The position numbers and the translations under genes are program-made. A stretch of DNA of 64,000 nt from Canna indica (taxonomy: Eukaryota > Streptophyta > Magnoliopsida > Zingiberales > Cannaceae). The notes beneath the pieces are model-generated. The model did no database searches. It had not been told where the DNA came from and saw nothing but the letters and a program-made list of their open reading frames with translations. The DNA lies in assembly GCA_034359265.1 (NCBI GenBank), contig CP136893.1:48309501-48373500 (forward strand), in the 5' to 3' direction. Of the stretch, positions 21,675 through 33,169 are shown piece by piece (position 1 is the stretch's first letter; every line of letters starts with the position of its first letter).

Positions 21675-23312
21675 TGTTGGTGAAATGGCCACACTAGAGG
21701 GGGGGGGGGTGAATAGTGTATTATCTAAATCTTTTTGCCCAATTCCGATTTTAATCATTTACTTGATTACTTAGGCAGTTCACAATTCAACGAATAAATG
21801 CGAAAGTGAGTAATGAAGATAAGCAATAAGAAACGCAGGGTAAACAATGCTAACACAATTATTTATAGTGGTTAGGCCCCAATGCCTACTCCACTACCTA
21901 AGCACCCCGCTTTGGATTTCTAAACTAGGTTTACTAGATTATATCATCCCTTACAAAGAGGACTTTACACCGGGAAGTCTCCGTTCTCAAACCGAAGGCA
22001 CTTCCACACCCAAAAATATCCCGCCTTCCTACCGAGAGCACTCTCCCACCTCAACCTAAAGGACAACTCAACTAATTCTAGTAAACTAAGTTAATAATAA
22101 TGGATTTAAGCCTTAACACCAAGGCAACCACGAACTCAATCAAACCTAGCAACCTAGGTATACATACTTGATATACAATCAAAATAAACAACAAAATACA
22201 ATAACAATTGGAGCAATATATCGAACAACAAGTACTTAGCTCCAAAAGAAACTTCTTAGTCCTCTTGATGCCTTGAGAAGATGAATCTATGAAACTTGAA
22301 GGCTAAATCAACAAGTGGAGATCAAAGCTAGGGCTTTTGCAAGGATGGCTCAATGAAAGCTTGTAGAGATGCTTAGGATAACACTTTGAGGCTTGGAAGC
22401 ATCAATGATAATAAGGGAGAGAGATTGGTGTAGGTATTTATAACCCCCCAACTCTCAAGGCTCATCAACAGGCATTTTTTTGCCCATTGTCGACGCTCGG
22501 TCGCTTGCCGATCAATTGTCGGTCGACTGATCGTGCGACCGAAGGCATTCTGCCCATTCTGTGCATCGATCGGTCGATTGAAATACCTTATCCTTCTGCT
22601 GGTCCACTAGTCAGTCAACCAAACTTGGGCAGACTGCTTGCTAATTTTTTTCTACTTGTTTGCTCATTTCTGGGTTTCGTCTTCGCTAAGTCTACTTATA
22701 TAACATTTATTAACTTTAAAATATAAATGTTATATAAGAGTTATCCCCCATTTGGATTCAATAAAAATATCTAAAAAATCAAAATCCTTAAGAATTAAAA
22801 TCTAACTTTTGGGGTCTAGTACAAATTTCTGAAAATCAAAAATTTTATAATCTCCCGGGTCAAATATGCATAGGTTAAAGACTTCCAAAAAATCCTTAAA
22901 AATATGTTGTTTACTAGTTTTTACCGAAGGAACAATTATCGGGACTTTTGGTGCCAAGAAAGTGTCTAGGTCATATAGCCCTCCAAGGAGCTCCATAGGT
23001 TTAGTGAATTTCAGGGCAGTTTCCGAGTTTTCATGTTTTGGGGTTCGGGTTTGGTTTTTGGATTCTTTGCATCATAAAATAGGATTACAACACATGCTAG
23101 ACACCCTAAACCTAAATTCTAACTTCCCGAAGAATCTCGAGCGTCGACGGGCGTCCTTGTTGATTTCTTCGATTTCTCTAATTTTTCTGATCGGGGACGT
23201 CGAGCACTAACCGATATGAAACCTAAAAATAACTCTCCATGAAATCATTAGTTTCATGTTTGTTATCATCAAAATCGAGATTAAGACCGAGGTTGAAAAC
23301 CTTAGGCCAACA
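21675..23312 (-). repeat. SIRE-family solo LTR inside C2 pol
   Basis: Bounded by TGTTGG...CCAACA inverted ends, 1638 bp, flanked by GCTAG and GATAG (4 of 5 match), and it splits the C2 RT frame cleanly. No internal coding region is present, so it is a solo LTR. The orientation (minus) follows from the copy at 2006, which has its primer-binding site. It contains the G-run/TGAATAG block and a decayed GTCGAC-rich segment (about 22490-22625). The stretch ..TTACAACACATGCTAGACACC at about 23088 is the unoccupied form of the site hit by the CACTA element at 52407. Confidence 0.9.
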
Positions 23313-24120
23313 GATAGGTCTAGAAAGATGCTTGGTTTGTCCCAATCTCGGTATATTGATACCGTGCTAAAAAGGTTTAGTATGGAAGGCGAGAAAGAGG
23401 TTACTTGCCTATGAGTCATGGTATCACTCTTTCCCAGAAGATGTCTTTTTTGACACCTGAGGAGAGAAAAAGGATGAGCGAGGTCCCTTATGCTTATGCA
23501 GTAGGATCCATCATGAATGCTATACTCTGTACTCGACCTGATGTCGCTTATGCCCTAGGGATAACTAGAAGATTTCAGGCGGATCCTAGAGAGGAACATT
23601 GGAAAGCCACAAAGAATATTCTTAAGTACTTGAGAAAGACTAAAGATGTTCTCCTGATTTATGGTGGGTCAGACTTTAAATTGGAAGGCTACACAGATTC
23701 TAGCTTCTAATCAAACCCGGATGACAGTAAATCCATTCTGGGTATGTATTTACTCTGAATGGTGGCACAATATGATGAAAAAGTTCTAAGCAAGGAACTG
23801 TGGTGGACTCGGTGACAAAAGCTGAGTACATTGCTACAAGTGAAGCCGCAAAGGAAGGAGTGTGGATAAATAATTTTTTCTCTGAGCTGGGTGTTGTTCC
23901 TGAGGTTGTTGGTCTGGTCCTCGTTTATTGTGATAACACTAGGGCTGTTGCTCAAGAAAAGGAACCTAGATCCCACCACAAATCAAAACACATCCTAAGG
24001 CGGTATCACCTGATCAGAGAGATCGTTGGACGTGGTGATATAAATATCGAACGTGTCGACACGAAAGACAATATTGCAAATTCATTTATAAAGCCATTAC
24101 CGTAGCAGCAGTTCGATCAC
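23313..24120 (+). pseudogene. C2 reverse transcriptase end and RNase H
   Basis: Continues from 21674: DRSRKMLGLSQSRYIDTVLKRFSM, then ..PYAYAVGSIMNAILCTRPDVAYALG (usual copia motif SAVGSLMYAM.CTRPD). RNase H follows with GYTDSSF*SN, SVTKAEYIA (the Glu of the active site), VYCDNTRAVAQ (Asp) and HILRRYHLIREI..VDTKDNIANSFIKPLP. Stops lie at 23412 and 23708, and a frameshift near 23770. Confidence 0.85.
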
Positions 24121-24180
24121 CACTTAAGTTGTATGGGTATTAAATACCGCAATGATTGGCTACAAGTGCAAGTGGGAGAT

Positions 24181-25362
24181 TGAAAGAAATAGTGCCCTTG
24201 AGCCAATCACATGTTGATGTGTAGGGAACTATTTTTTGGTTAATGAATAATATGAGTGCAACTTTTCATCATATTCTGCATCTATATTTTGTATATTTTA
24301 GATTGTGATGAACCCCATGAATCCGGTCAATTGATTGCAAGGCCATAATGAGATCATGCCTTAAGGGATTGATGATTCCGGATAGACTGGTGCACTTGGT
24401 ATATGCCTTATACGATAAGGGGTAGCTGATCTCACAGTTACGTATGAGTAGTCATTAATATACAAGTGTAGATGCTCATTAGGGAATAACTTCACTGAAT
24501 GGACTTATACGAGGAACACAGAATGGAATCCTTACATGAGTGTCAATAGGAAGTTCCTCGGGTGATAGTAGGTTCAAGCAGTCCTTGGATCTGAGGTTGT
24601 CATGGTTACCTTGTGAGTGACGACCCATTGCTTTGGTTCTATCCCTACGTGGCCCTTAGCATAATGTGCTGAGTATTACTGGGCATGGGGAAGCATTCAT
24701 TATTGAGTGGGAAGGTGAGCAACCTGCATGGAATCTGTTACTCCTAGTGAGAAGATATAATGTCCTATGTGTCCCTGCAAGTGTCAACTTGGGAATCTCT
24801 GACATTTCATTATTGAGACGACATCTTGGTGAGTGGAATACATATGAATCGGTATTAGGGTTTGACACTTCTTCCCCACCCTAGCCAACGTCGGGATGTT
24901 GTAATCGAGGGACTTACTTGCACGGTAACTAGTCACCTAAGGGCGTTCAATCCCTATAGATTGAACCTCACAATATTTGAGTAGTCATGACACGTTGCTA
25001 GATGTCAATCTTGACTTGTGAGTGGAGTCTCTCACGACCACACTAAAGGGGTTTAGTGGTGGCTCGTAAGATTCGAATAGAAGTTGTTCTATCGGATCTG
25101 ACTCTCCGTTATGCAAAACTCACTGCTGGCTTAGCGTGGGGCTGAATGGGTCACACACAACAGGCTAACCTCGCAACAAATCTTATGAGATAAAGTTTGA
25201 ATGCGGCCCTATATGTCTACTAGCATGGACATGCTGCAACCCAATCACAGATCTTGTTTACAGACATGATAGGAGAGATGTTTCCTATAGGAACGAATAC
25301 GCGAGGAAGGAGTTCCTTGGTAACCTAATTTGTAGGGCATCCCTAAATTTTAGGGATTGTAG
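24181..25362 (+). repeat. Truncated 3' LTR of C2
   Basis: Starts TGAAAGAAATAGTGCCC after the purine-rich AAGTGGGAGAT, the likely polypurine tract. It follows the 5' LTR up to ..GGCATCCCTAAATT and then stops at the junction with a gypsy integrase near 25362, losing about 830 bp. Relative to the 5' LTR it lacks a short piece near 24360. Confidence 0.85.
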
Positions 25363-26580
25363 AGAGATATAGAGGATTTTGTATCTAAGTGCTTAGTTTG
25401 CCAGTAGGTTAAGGCCAAAAATCTGAGACCTGCAGGGTTGCTACAGCGTTTGGAGGTGCCAGAGTGGAAATAGGAGAAGATCACCATGGATTTTTTGACC
25501 GGACTGCTTAGATCGAGGAATAGTAATGATTCCATATGGGTTGTGGTGGACCAACTCACTAAGTCGACGCATTTCATTCCGGTGAAGACGAGTTTCATCG
25601 CTGATCAGTATGCTTGGTTATTTTTGGATCGTATTGTTACCTACCATGGGATCCCGATGATAATCATATCTGATCGAGGTACCTAGTTTACAACTATATT
25701 TTGGTAGTCCTTCCAAGAGGCCATAGGCACTCAGGTGTGGTAGCACCGCCTTCGATCCACAAACCAATGGCAGTCGGAGAGGACCAAACAGACTCTATAG
25801 GACTTGTTGAGAGACCGTGTCCTGGACTTGGAGGATGGTTGGGAGAAACACCTTCCATTGGTAGAGTTTGCTTATAATAATAGTTAACATAGTAGCATTG
25901 GGATGACACCATTTGAAGCTTTGTATGGGCGTAGATGTAGATCCCTAGTGGGCTAATTTTAGGTAGGTAAGGCTCATATGATTGGACCAGATCTAGTGCA
26001 GGATGCCGTGGATAAGGTAAAAATGATCAAGGAGCCGCTCTTGGCAGCTCAAAGCCGTCAAAAGATGTATGCTGATGGGAAGGTTCGGCATTTCGAGTTT
26101 TCTAAGGGGGACTTGGTTTTTCTAAAAGTATTCCCTATGAAGGGTGTGTTGAGATTTGGTAAGAAAGGGAACTTGAGTCCTAGGTTTATTGGACCTTTCC
26201 CTATTCTGCGGCATAGAGGAGCCGTGGCTTATGAGTTGGCCCTGCCATCGAGTCTGGAAAAAGTACATCTTGTGTTTCATGTGTCGATGCCTAAGTGATA
26301 TGTTAGAGATGAGTCGCACATTCTTGAGCCTACTGTGATCGAGGTGGACACCGTGGTCTCGTTTGAGGAGAAACCCACTGAGATTCTGGATAGGCAAATT
26401 TGGAAGCTTAGGTCCAAGGAGGTACCCTTGGACCTTGGTCAAGGTCCGCTGGGAGCATCACTTGGGTCAGGAGGCCACCAAGAGGTGGTTTGTAATATGC
26501 AGGAGAAATATCCATATTTATTTGATGATCTGGTAAGTCTTTATTTACCCCAAAATTCGAGGACAAATTTTCTTTAAGGA
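25363..26580 (+). pseudogene. Tekay-type gypsy integrase fragment, element G4
   Basis: Starts in the integrase zinc region (CLVC followed by QQVKAKN-like codons with a TAG), then WEKITMDFLTGLL, TKSTHFIPVKT and IISDRGT. It is broken around 25690-25800, then resumes ..[10 protein letters not shown].., LLAAQSRQKMYAD, LSPRFIGPFPILRHRGAVAYELALP and FHVSMPK*. The tail ends ..YPYLFDDL before the polypurine tract. Homologous to G2 14630-15780. Non-functional. The 5' two thirds of the element are absent. Confidence 0.85.
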
Positions 26581-26611
26581 AAGGGGGGGGAGGGAGGAGG
26601 GGGGAGGAGAT
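26575..26611 (+). promoter_or_regulatory. Expanded polypurine tract of G4
   Basis: An uninterrupted run of about 36 purines, mostly G with several G-runs of 3-9, directly precedes the LTR. G2 has only about a dozen purines here. It could prime plus-strand synthesis in the usual way; the length suggests slippage growth. Confidence 0.65.
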
Positions 26612-29105
26612 TGTAATATACCCACAAATTTCTAAATTTTTATTTAATAATTTTAGCGGGAAAATTTGGACGCATGTCGGGATGGGCCAGATGAAATGCC
26701 AGAGGGCATGAATTGAGGATTGACATTTGCGTGCAAGGTAATTAGCATATCTAAGTTTGATTAGTCTTTAGATGGGTAGTTGGGTTCAAGACGAGTCCGG
26801 AGGTTCAAACGAAACTCAAATCGGACTTGAATTGGTTAAGTTATGGCTTGTTTTAGACTTAACTTAAGTTAATGGATATTTTAGTCATTTGGTAATTGGG
26901 GTTCCAGTACTAATACTTCACCCATCAGGGGATCACGACAATTGGGGTTCTAGTACTAATTGGTTTCGTCGACACGGGAACGCGGAGGGCCATCTTCCTT
27001 TCCAATTCCTTTTTCCGGTGAGTGGTTCCCTTATTCCCAACAGTAGATTTCATATCTTGATAGCCCTTATTGATAAGGAATTTTTTGACATTTTTCTTGA
27101 TTCGTCGTGATTTATTGGATGTTAGCTATTTGAATTGTCATATTTTTACGGTCCTTCTTCCCTTGTGTGATTTGTTAGGGACGACAGCCTCTATTGGTGG
27201 CCCTAAAGATTAAGGGCCGGCCAAACCAAGAAAGAGGGGTTTGCCTTTGGATTCTCGACTTGGAATTGGATAGTTTCATTCCCTCTATGTTGTACAAATT
27301 AAACACCCAAGTAGGAAGACGAGGGGGCCGACCGCGTAGGGCTACCCTAAACTAAGGGTAGGGTCGAATGGTTTAGGCCATAAAAATTCACAAAAATAAT
27401 TCTTAAAATTTCTAGATATATTCCTTATGTTTTTCATGAATTTACTTGTATTTAATTGCATGAAATTGGAATTTATAGGGTTGGTTACGCTAGGACTACG
27501 ATAGAGTTTAAGGGTTGGCTGGGTAGGGGTATTTTGTAGTTTTAGAGATATCTACACCATCGTAGGACCTTAGTACCCTTAGTAATGACATTATACGCTC
27601 AAGAAAGTTTATGAAAATATTTATAGGGTTACATGTATGTAAAACCCTTAAGTTCTACCCTACGCTTTAGGGCCAATACCGTAAAACACGAGTTATTGGA
27701 AGAACGGTAAAGGATTGCCTTATCTACTTGACATGAGATTTATTTGTGTTAAATTCATGATTTAAACAGTAGGTAATTGATATATTATTGGAAGGAAAAT
27801 ATGGTTAAGGGTAGAGACATGACATATATATTTGGGTCGATTGCTATGGCTACGAGAATCAAGGTTTTTCTTGAAGGCTATGCATGTTTTAACCTATGTT
27901 TAAGAGCATAAAATTTTTAGATAAATTCTTGATAAATCAGATTGTTGAATGTATAAATATCTCTGGTTTTTTGTAGAGTTTATGAATTATTTAATTTCAT
28001 TTCGGGTTATTATATTTGCTTCTACGGATTGCAATGACAAGTGGGACTTGTGTTACCCGATATGGAAATTTTTTATGCTCTTCCTATGATTGTGGATATT
28101 GTATATGAGATCCTTGAGTTATGAATCAAGGACACATGAGTTCCTCTGCTAGAAAACTGGAGCTTGGGATGGGGCTAAGATGGGTAGGTACATGCACATG
28201 CAGGAAATTTAAGTAGTGTGATTGATTCCTTTAGTTATGCAATTTTACTTTATTTACTCTGCTCTTGATGTTGTTTATATTACCTGCCTGTGATGTGGAT
28301 GTGTATGTGTTTGTATGACTGGGATGTTACCAGTGTGGACAATTGGCGAATTGTGACTGGGATTTTGCCAGCTTGGTCAACTGGTGGTCGGGAAGCGCAT
28401 TGGTGAGCCACGATGACGGACAGCTCCGGACTGCATTAGTGGGAGGGCCTCACCCAACCACTGGATTATATTCCTGGGTTCACCTCAGGGGCTCATGCTC
28501 AAGGATCTCTAGTCTTGACTAGACAGATGACCCCAACCATGCATGGTTGCAGTATTATTAGCATGAGGCAGATTGGCGCGGGGTGCCGGATTATATGGAT
28601 GTTTGAATGTATGGATGTATGGATGTGTGGATGTGTGGTTGTACATTTATTTATATATTTATTTCATGTTTCATTTAATTATGGTTTATTCTGCTCTAAA
28701 TATAATTAAATGATGGTTTAGGGAGGGCTCAAGGATGAGCCACTCACTGAGTTCCTTTGAACTCACCCTCGTTTTCTTTACTATTTTTATTTCAGCTCCA
28801 GAGCAGTAGAGGCACTATGGCACATGAGGCGCAGTTGGTGTGGCGAATTCAAGGCGTAGATCTCGTGACACAAAGTTATAGTAGAGTCTACGACTGTTAC
28901 TTCATTTTGTTTCATTCAAACATGATGTATTTGAAACTTTCTTTTAGAGTGTCCAAGACTTGTCCATTTTCTTTATGCTATTATCCTTTCGGCACTTGCA
29001 TGGTTCTATACTTTATTTCCACATTATTGGTCATGTCTGGTATGCTTCGGAGTACGGACGTGTACTCTGGCTGGTCACGCGACCCTAGGATTTTGGGACG
29101 TGACA
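26612..29105 (+). repeat. 3' LTR of G4
   Basis: Starts TGTAATATACCCAC and ends GGGACGTGACA, 2494 bp. It is more diverged from the G1/G2 LTRs and has no clear hairpin array. It keeps the TGAGTTC/GAACTCA hairpin (28748-28765), an acceptor-like TTTTTATTTCAG after it, and the end hairpin in a different sequence (GGAGTAC 29049 / GTACTCT 29062). A 22-bp direct repeat AATTGGGGTTCNAGTACTAAT lies at about 26895 and 26940, and a GGATGTAT-like simple repeat at 28595-28645. Confidence 0.8.
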
Positions 29106-30095
29106 GGTGGAGACTCGGGCAAGGAGGGTAGATCGAAGGTAGAATGTAAATGAACACTAGAGAGAGCCGCAAGCTGCACCATGAAAGTATGCATGTTGTG
29201 CATCATCTCTCTCTGCCGATCTATCATTTGTCTCTAGTCCTCCATCATCTTCCTATGAAGTGCTAACTCCGCCTCCACGACTGTGATTCAGTGCCGGTCA
29301 TGATCTATTCGAGATATGGAGGGCCGCTCACTAGCAACTGGGGGCTGGTGCCCCTAGTGGCCCCAACACTCGCCGTGCATGACCACTATCTCCACAACCA
29401 TACACGCAGTCGTGGCCCCAACCACCTGTGGCCTCAACCCACGCAACAACAAAGTTATCTGGTGTCGACCCTCTGTGTTTGGTGACCATCCTTGTGTACG
29501 TCTCCTACAAGAGGTAGTTACATTTCATAAATTTATATAAATTATGAAATAATACGTTTATAATATAAACTATACGTACCATAATCTTAGCAACCATCTG
29601 GTCGGTGTAGTCCCATGTCCCGTGTTGTCGGTGATGCATGCGATCGAAGACCTCCATCGGCGAGGGACGGTGGACGTTCCCGTCATCCTCAATCGGTGTC
29701 AACGTTAAGAAAACAAATATGTTAATAATTTATACAACTCCAATATAAATAATTAAATTAAATTATAATATAAACTTACTGTACGATGCTCGTGCACGAT
29801 GAATCACATTGAACCCCCGGTGTGGCGAGCCCTTGAGCCCTCCTCCCTGGACATATGGTTTCTAGTTGTATTCTGGGAAATCTCCTGCCACTCCTCTATA
29901 GACCAATGGTCCACAAGTTGGTCCCACACATCTGTTGGGATCCAATCGGGGCCATGTCTCCGAGTCTGCCCGATGTGGGTGGCACCTATCTTTCTCATGG
30001 CAGTTGATCGGGCTTGGTTCATATGGCCATTATAGCAAGCGCGAGCAACTGCCTCCCAAGCGTTAGCAATAGAGGTTCTTGATCATAGACCCACG
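29106..30095 (-). pseudogene. CACTA transposon fragment: Transposase_24-type gene, three exons
   Basis: Minus-strand pieces match the second gene of the complete CACTA element at 55190-56734. The first exon (about 30095-29790) reads AWEAVARACYNGHMNQARSTAM, WIPTDVWDQLVDHW and RARHTGGSM*. The second (about 29702-29590) reads NVHRPSPMEVFDRMHHRQHGT and ends IM before GTACGT. The third runs from 29504 down to about 29170 and reads ETYTRMVTK.., WVEATGGWGHD, GDSGHARRVLGPLG and a RQREMMHNMHTFMVQL coiled coil. Both intron positions equal those of the other copy. Stops and a frameshift make it non-functional, and no CACTA termini are visible. Confidence 0.8.
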
Positions 30096-31031
30096 CTACA
30101 TTGTATCAACTTCTGGTACAGGTTCAGTAGATGCAACTTGTTCTGATGTGGGCTCAGCTGTTATAACTAGTTCAAGCTTAGCAGTTATAGCTGGCTTAGG
30201 TTCAGGCTCATCCGTTATAGCTAGTTCAGGCTCAACCATTATTACTGGTTTTGGTACTTGCTCAGCAGTTGAAACTGGAGTGTTAACTATTGAAGGACTT
30301 GGAACAGAGATTTTTGTGTCTGTCTCGTAAGCAAGAACATGATCTGTTTCCTGATCCTTAAGAGCAAAATCTGCAGAAGTTGAAGATGGACTAGTCTTTG
30401 CTAGAATTGAGTCATGAACAACATCAGATAAAAAAATATTTTCATCATGTAAAGGGCCAATGTTTATTGGAGTTGAAGCGGGAATATTGATATCAATAGA
30501 GGCAATTTTAAGATGGTTTTGATGAATAGCAATACCAGAAGATGGAATAACATCTACACAACTCTCCCCCTCAGGAACAGAAAACCTAGGTGGAGATTTA
30601 GGGAGGTTAGATGCCATACCTCGATTGCTCCTTCGAGGTGGATAGTCTGCCGTCTACGACCATGTTTCTTCCTTAATTTGTGACCTTGAGTAGTAGGAGA
30701 TCGGAGAAGTGGCTGTGTAGGTGGAGGCGATTTGACCTTTTCAACTAGATTTGAAGAAGACATTCCTTTTGCCGATTTCGCATAAACCTTCCTCACAAAA
30801 CTTTTCATTCATTTGCTCCCGATGGTATTCAATTGCCCCATTTGTAAGTGGAGAGAGGCAGTTGAGAGGTGAAGGAGTGGAGAAGAAGGAGCTTCAATTA
30901 CAACTTCAGGGTTTGAAGAAGACTTCAACGTTGAGAAAAAATTAATTTGGGCATAACTCCTTCTAGATTTCAATAAAGGAGGCCACACGTGTGGGTCTCC
31001 TAAAAGGTAAGCAATTAACTTGAATGCACAC
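30096..31031 (-). pseudogene. Possible third ORF of the SIRE-type element
   Basis: Lies on the same strand, downstream of the SIRE pol end. One frame starts at 30808 (MKSFVRKVYAKSAKGMSSSN, then basic and Pro-rich). A frameshift near 30640 leads into a frame ending at 30096, with PPRRSNRGMASNLPKSPPRF, then an acidic Ser/Thr/Pro-rich region and degenerate repeats of AITAEPE type (30130-30260). SIRE/Maximus elements often have an extra ORF after pol, in some cases called env-like. No transmembrane segment or signal peptide is evident here. Assignment is by position and composition only. Confidence 0.45.
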
Positions 31032-32820
31032 TGTTGGCTTTAGGTTTTCAACTTTAGGCTTAATCTCGGTTTTGATGGTTTTGATGATAACAAACATGAG
31101 ACTAATGATTTCAAGAAGAATTATTCTCAGGTTCCATATCAGTTAGCGCGCGACGTCCGCGATCGGAAAAATTGGAGAAATCAAAAAATCGGAAGGACGC
31201 TGATCGACGCGCTCGGATTCTTCAGGAAGTTAGAGTTTAGGTCTAGGGTGTCTAGATATGTTGTAATTCCTCATCATAATGCATAAGAACCAAAAATCCT
31301 ATCCTGAACCCCAAACCATGAAATTCCGGAACCGCCCTGAAATTCACTAAGACTAGGGAGCTCCTTGGAGGGCTATATGATCCAAACCTTTTCTTGAAAT
31401 AAAAAATGGCGGTAATTGTTCCTTGGGTCAAAACTAGATAACGAAGTATTTTTTAGAATTTTTTGGAAGCCTTTAGCATATCCTTATTTGACCCGAAAGA
31501 TTAGGAAATTTTCGTTTTATACTAGATCCCAAGAACTAGATTTTGATCCTTAGGGATTTTGATTTTTTAGATATTTTTATTAAACTCAAATGGGGTATAA
31601 TCCTTATATAACATTTATGTTTTAAAGTTATCATGTTCTAAAGTTATCATGTTATATTAGATGTAGTGGTGAAAACAGAACCAGAAGAACCAGGCAGAAC
31701 ATAAGCTGTCTGCCTTCTTCAGCTCAGGTTCGGTCGACCGACCGGACGATCGACCGGACGACTGACCGAAGCCCAAAATGGGCAGTAGGCTTGGCGGTCG
31801 ACCGACCTGTGTATAAGCCTAAGAGGCAATCACGTCGGTCGACCGACGGGTCGACTGAAGATCGTGGATCATGCGATTTGCGTCCGGCGGTTGACCCGTC
31901 GGTCGACCGACCACAGGAAAAATTGCAGCGATTGAATGACCGGTCGACCGATGCTTCGATCGGCGCTTCGACCGGTGACTGTAATGGATAGTTTTCTATC
32001 CGTTGAATAGCTATTTCTTCACGAGGGTATAAATATACCCTCATATGATTCTTTTAACCTTTTTTTCCTCATCTTCTATGGCCTTCATTGAGCATTCTAA
32101 GAGGAAGATTTGAAGCCTTCCAAAAGATCTAAAGCGCGCTCTGCTTCTTCCACGAACATCTTCTTCAAGCGCACAAGCTTGGCTCAACTCGGGTTTCGAT
32201 CGAGTTCTACCTCCTGAAGAGTTGAAGGTGCCAAAGGCTTGCTAAGGAGCTTGTACTATTGGTTTTACTCTTAGCTCCTTGGATTGTAATTTTTACCTGT
32301 TATTTAACGTTTTATTTGGATTTGTGTGTGAAGACCTTGTGTTAGGTCTTGTTGTGTAAGTGGTTATCTTACAAGGTGTAAAGCCACTTGTGTGTGTAAA
32401 CGTAGTTGTTACTAGGATTAGTTTAGTTGTCCCTTAGGGTTGAGGTGGAAGAGGACTCTCGATAAGAAGGCGGTGACTTCCGGGTGTTGAAGGGCCTTAG
32501 GTCGAGAGTGCGTCTCTTCGGTGAAAAGTCCTCGTGTGTAAGGGAAACGTAAACTAATTTAGTAAAACTAGTTTGGAAATCCTAAGCGGGGTGCTTAGGT
32601 AATGGAGTAGGCATTGGGGCCGAACCACTACAAAATCTCTATGTTTGCATTGATTTGTTGATTGTTTTAATTGCCTTAATTATTTATCGCTTTCGCATCA
32701 AATCATTCAATCGTGCTTAGCCTAACGAATTAAGTAATCGACTAAAATTGGAATTTCGGCTAATCATTTTAATAAACACACTATTCACCCCCCCTCTAGT
32801 GTCGCCATTTCGCCCAGACA
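31032..32820 (+). repeat. SIRE-family solo LTR, plus orientation
   Basis: Starts TGTTGGCTTTAGG and ends ..CGCCATTTCGCCCAGACA, 1789 bp, flanked by CACAC and CACGC (4 of 5). It is the only copy here facing right. It holds the best preserved palindrome-rich block: GGTCGACC at 31732, 31796, 31837, 31901 and 31942. The conserved block ..CCTAAGCGGGGTGCTTAGG is at about 32581 and the TGAATAG/C-run end at about 32780. It separates the SIRE pol end from the possible third ORF. Confidence 0.85.
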
Positions 32821-33169
32821 CACGCCCATAAAAGAAAGATTTCTTCAATAGCCTTCAATGGAACAGGGTAAGTGGAGAAATAAGGGTAAATAATGATGAC
32901 TGAAAACATTTCAAATTTCCACCTTTTTTATGTAAAAAAGAAGGTGTCATATGACAACGCTAGAGCAGATCGTAACTGCTCAAATCTCCCTTCATCCAAG
33001 ACTTTCGTGAAAATGTCTGCAACTTGTCTAACTGTAGAAATGTATTCCATTTGTAACTCATTTCTTTCAACTAACTCTCTGATGTAGTGAAATTGAATAT
33101 CAATATATTTAGTGCGAGCATGCATAATTGGATTCTTTGAGATATATTATCACAGTATAAAGTCATTTC
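32821..33169 (-). pseudogene. SIRE-type pol C-terminus (RNase H end)
   Basis: Minus-strand frame from 33125 reads MHARTKYIDIQFHYIRELVERNELQ..VADIFTKVLDEGRFEQLR, the standard copia RNase H end, and stops near 32928. It is the continuation of 34785 onward, split by a solo LTR with an ATTTC duplication. Confidence 0.9.
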
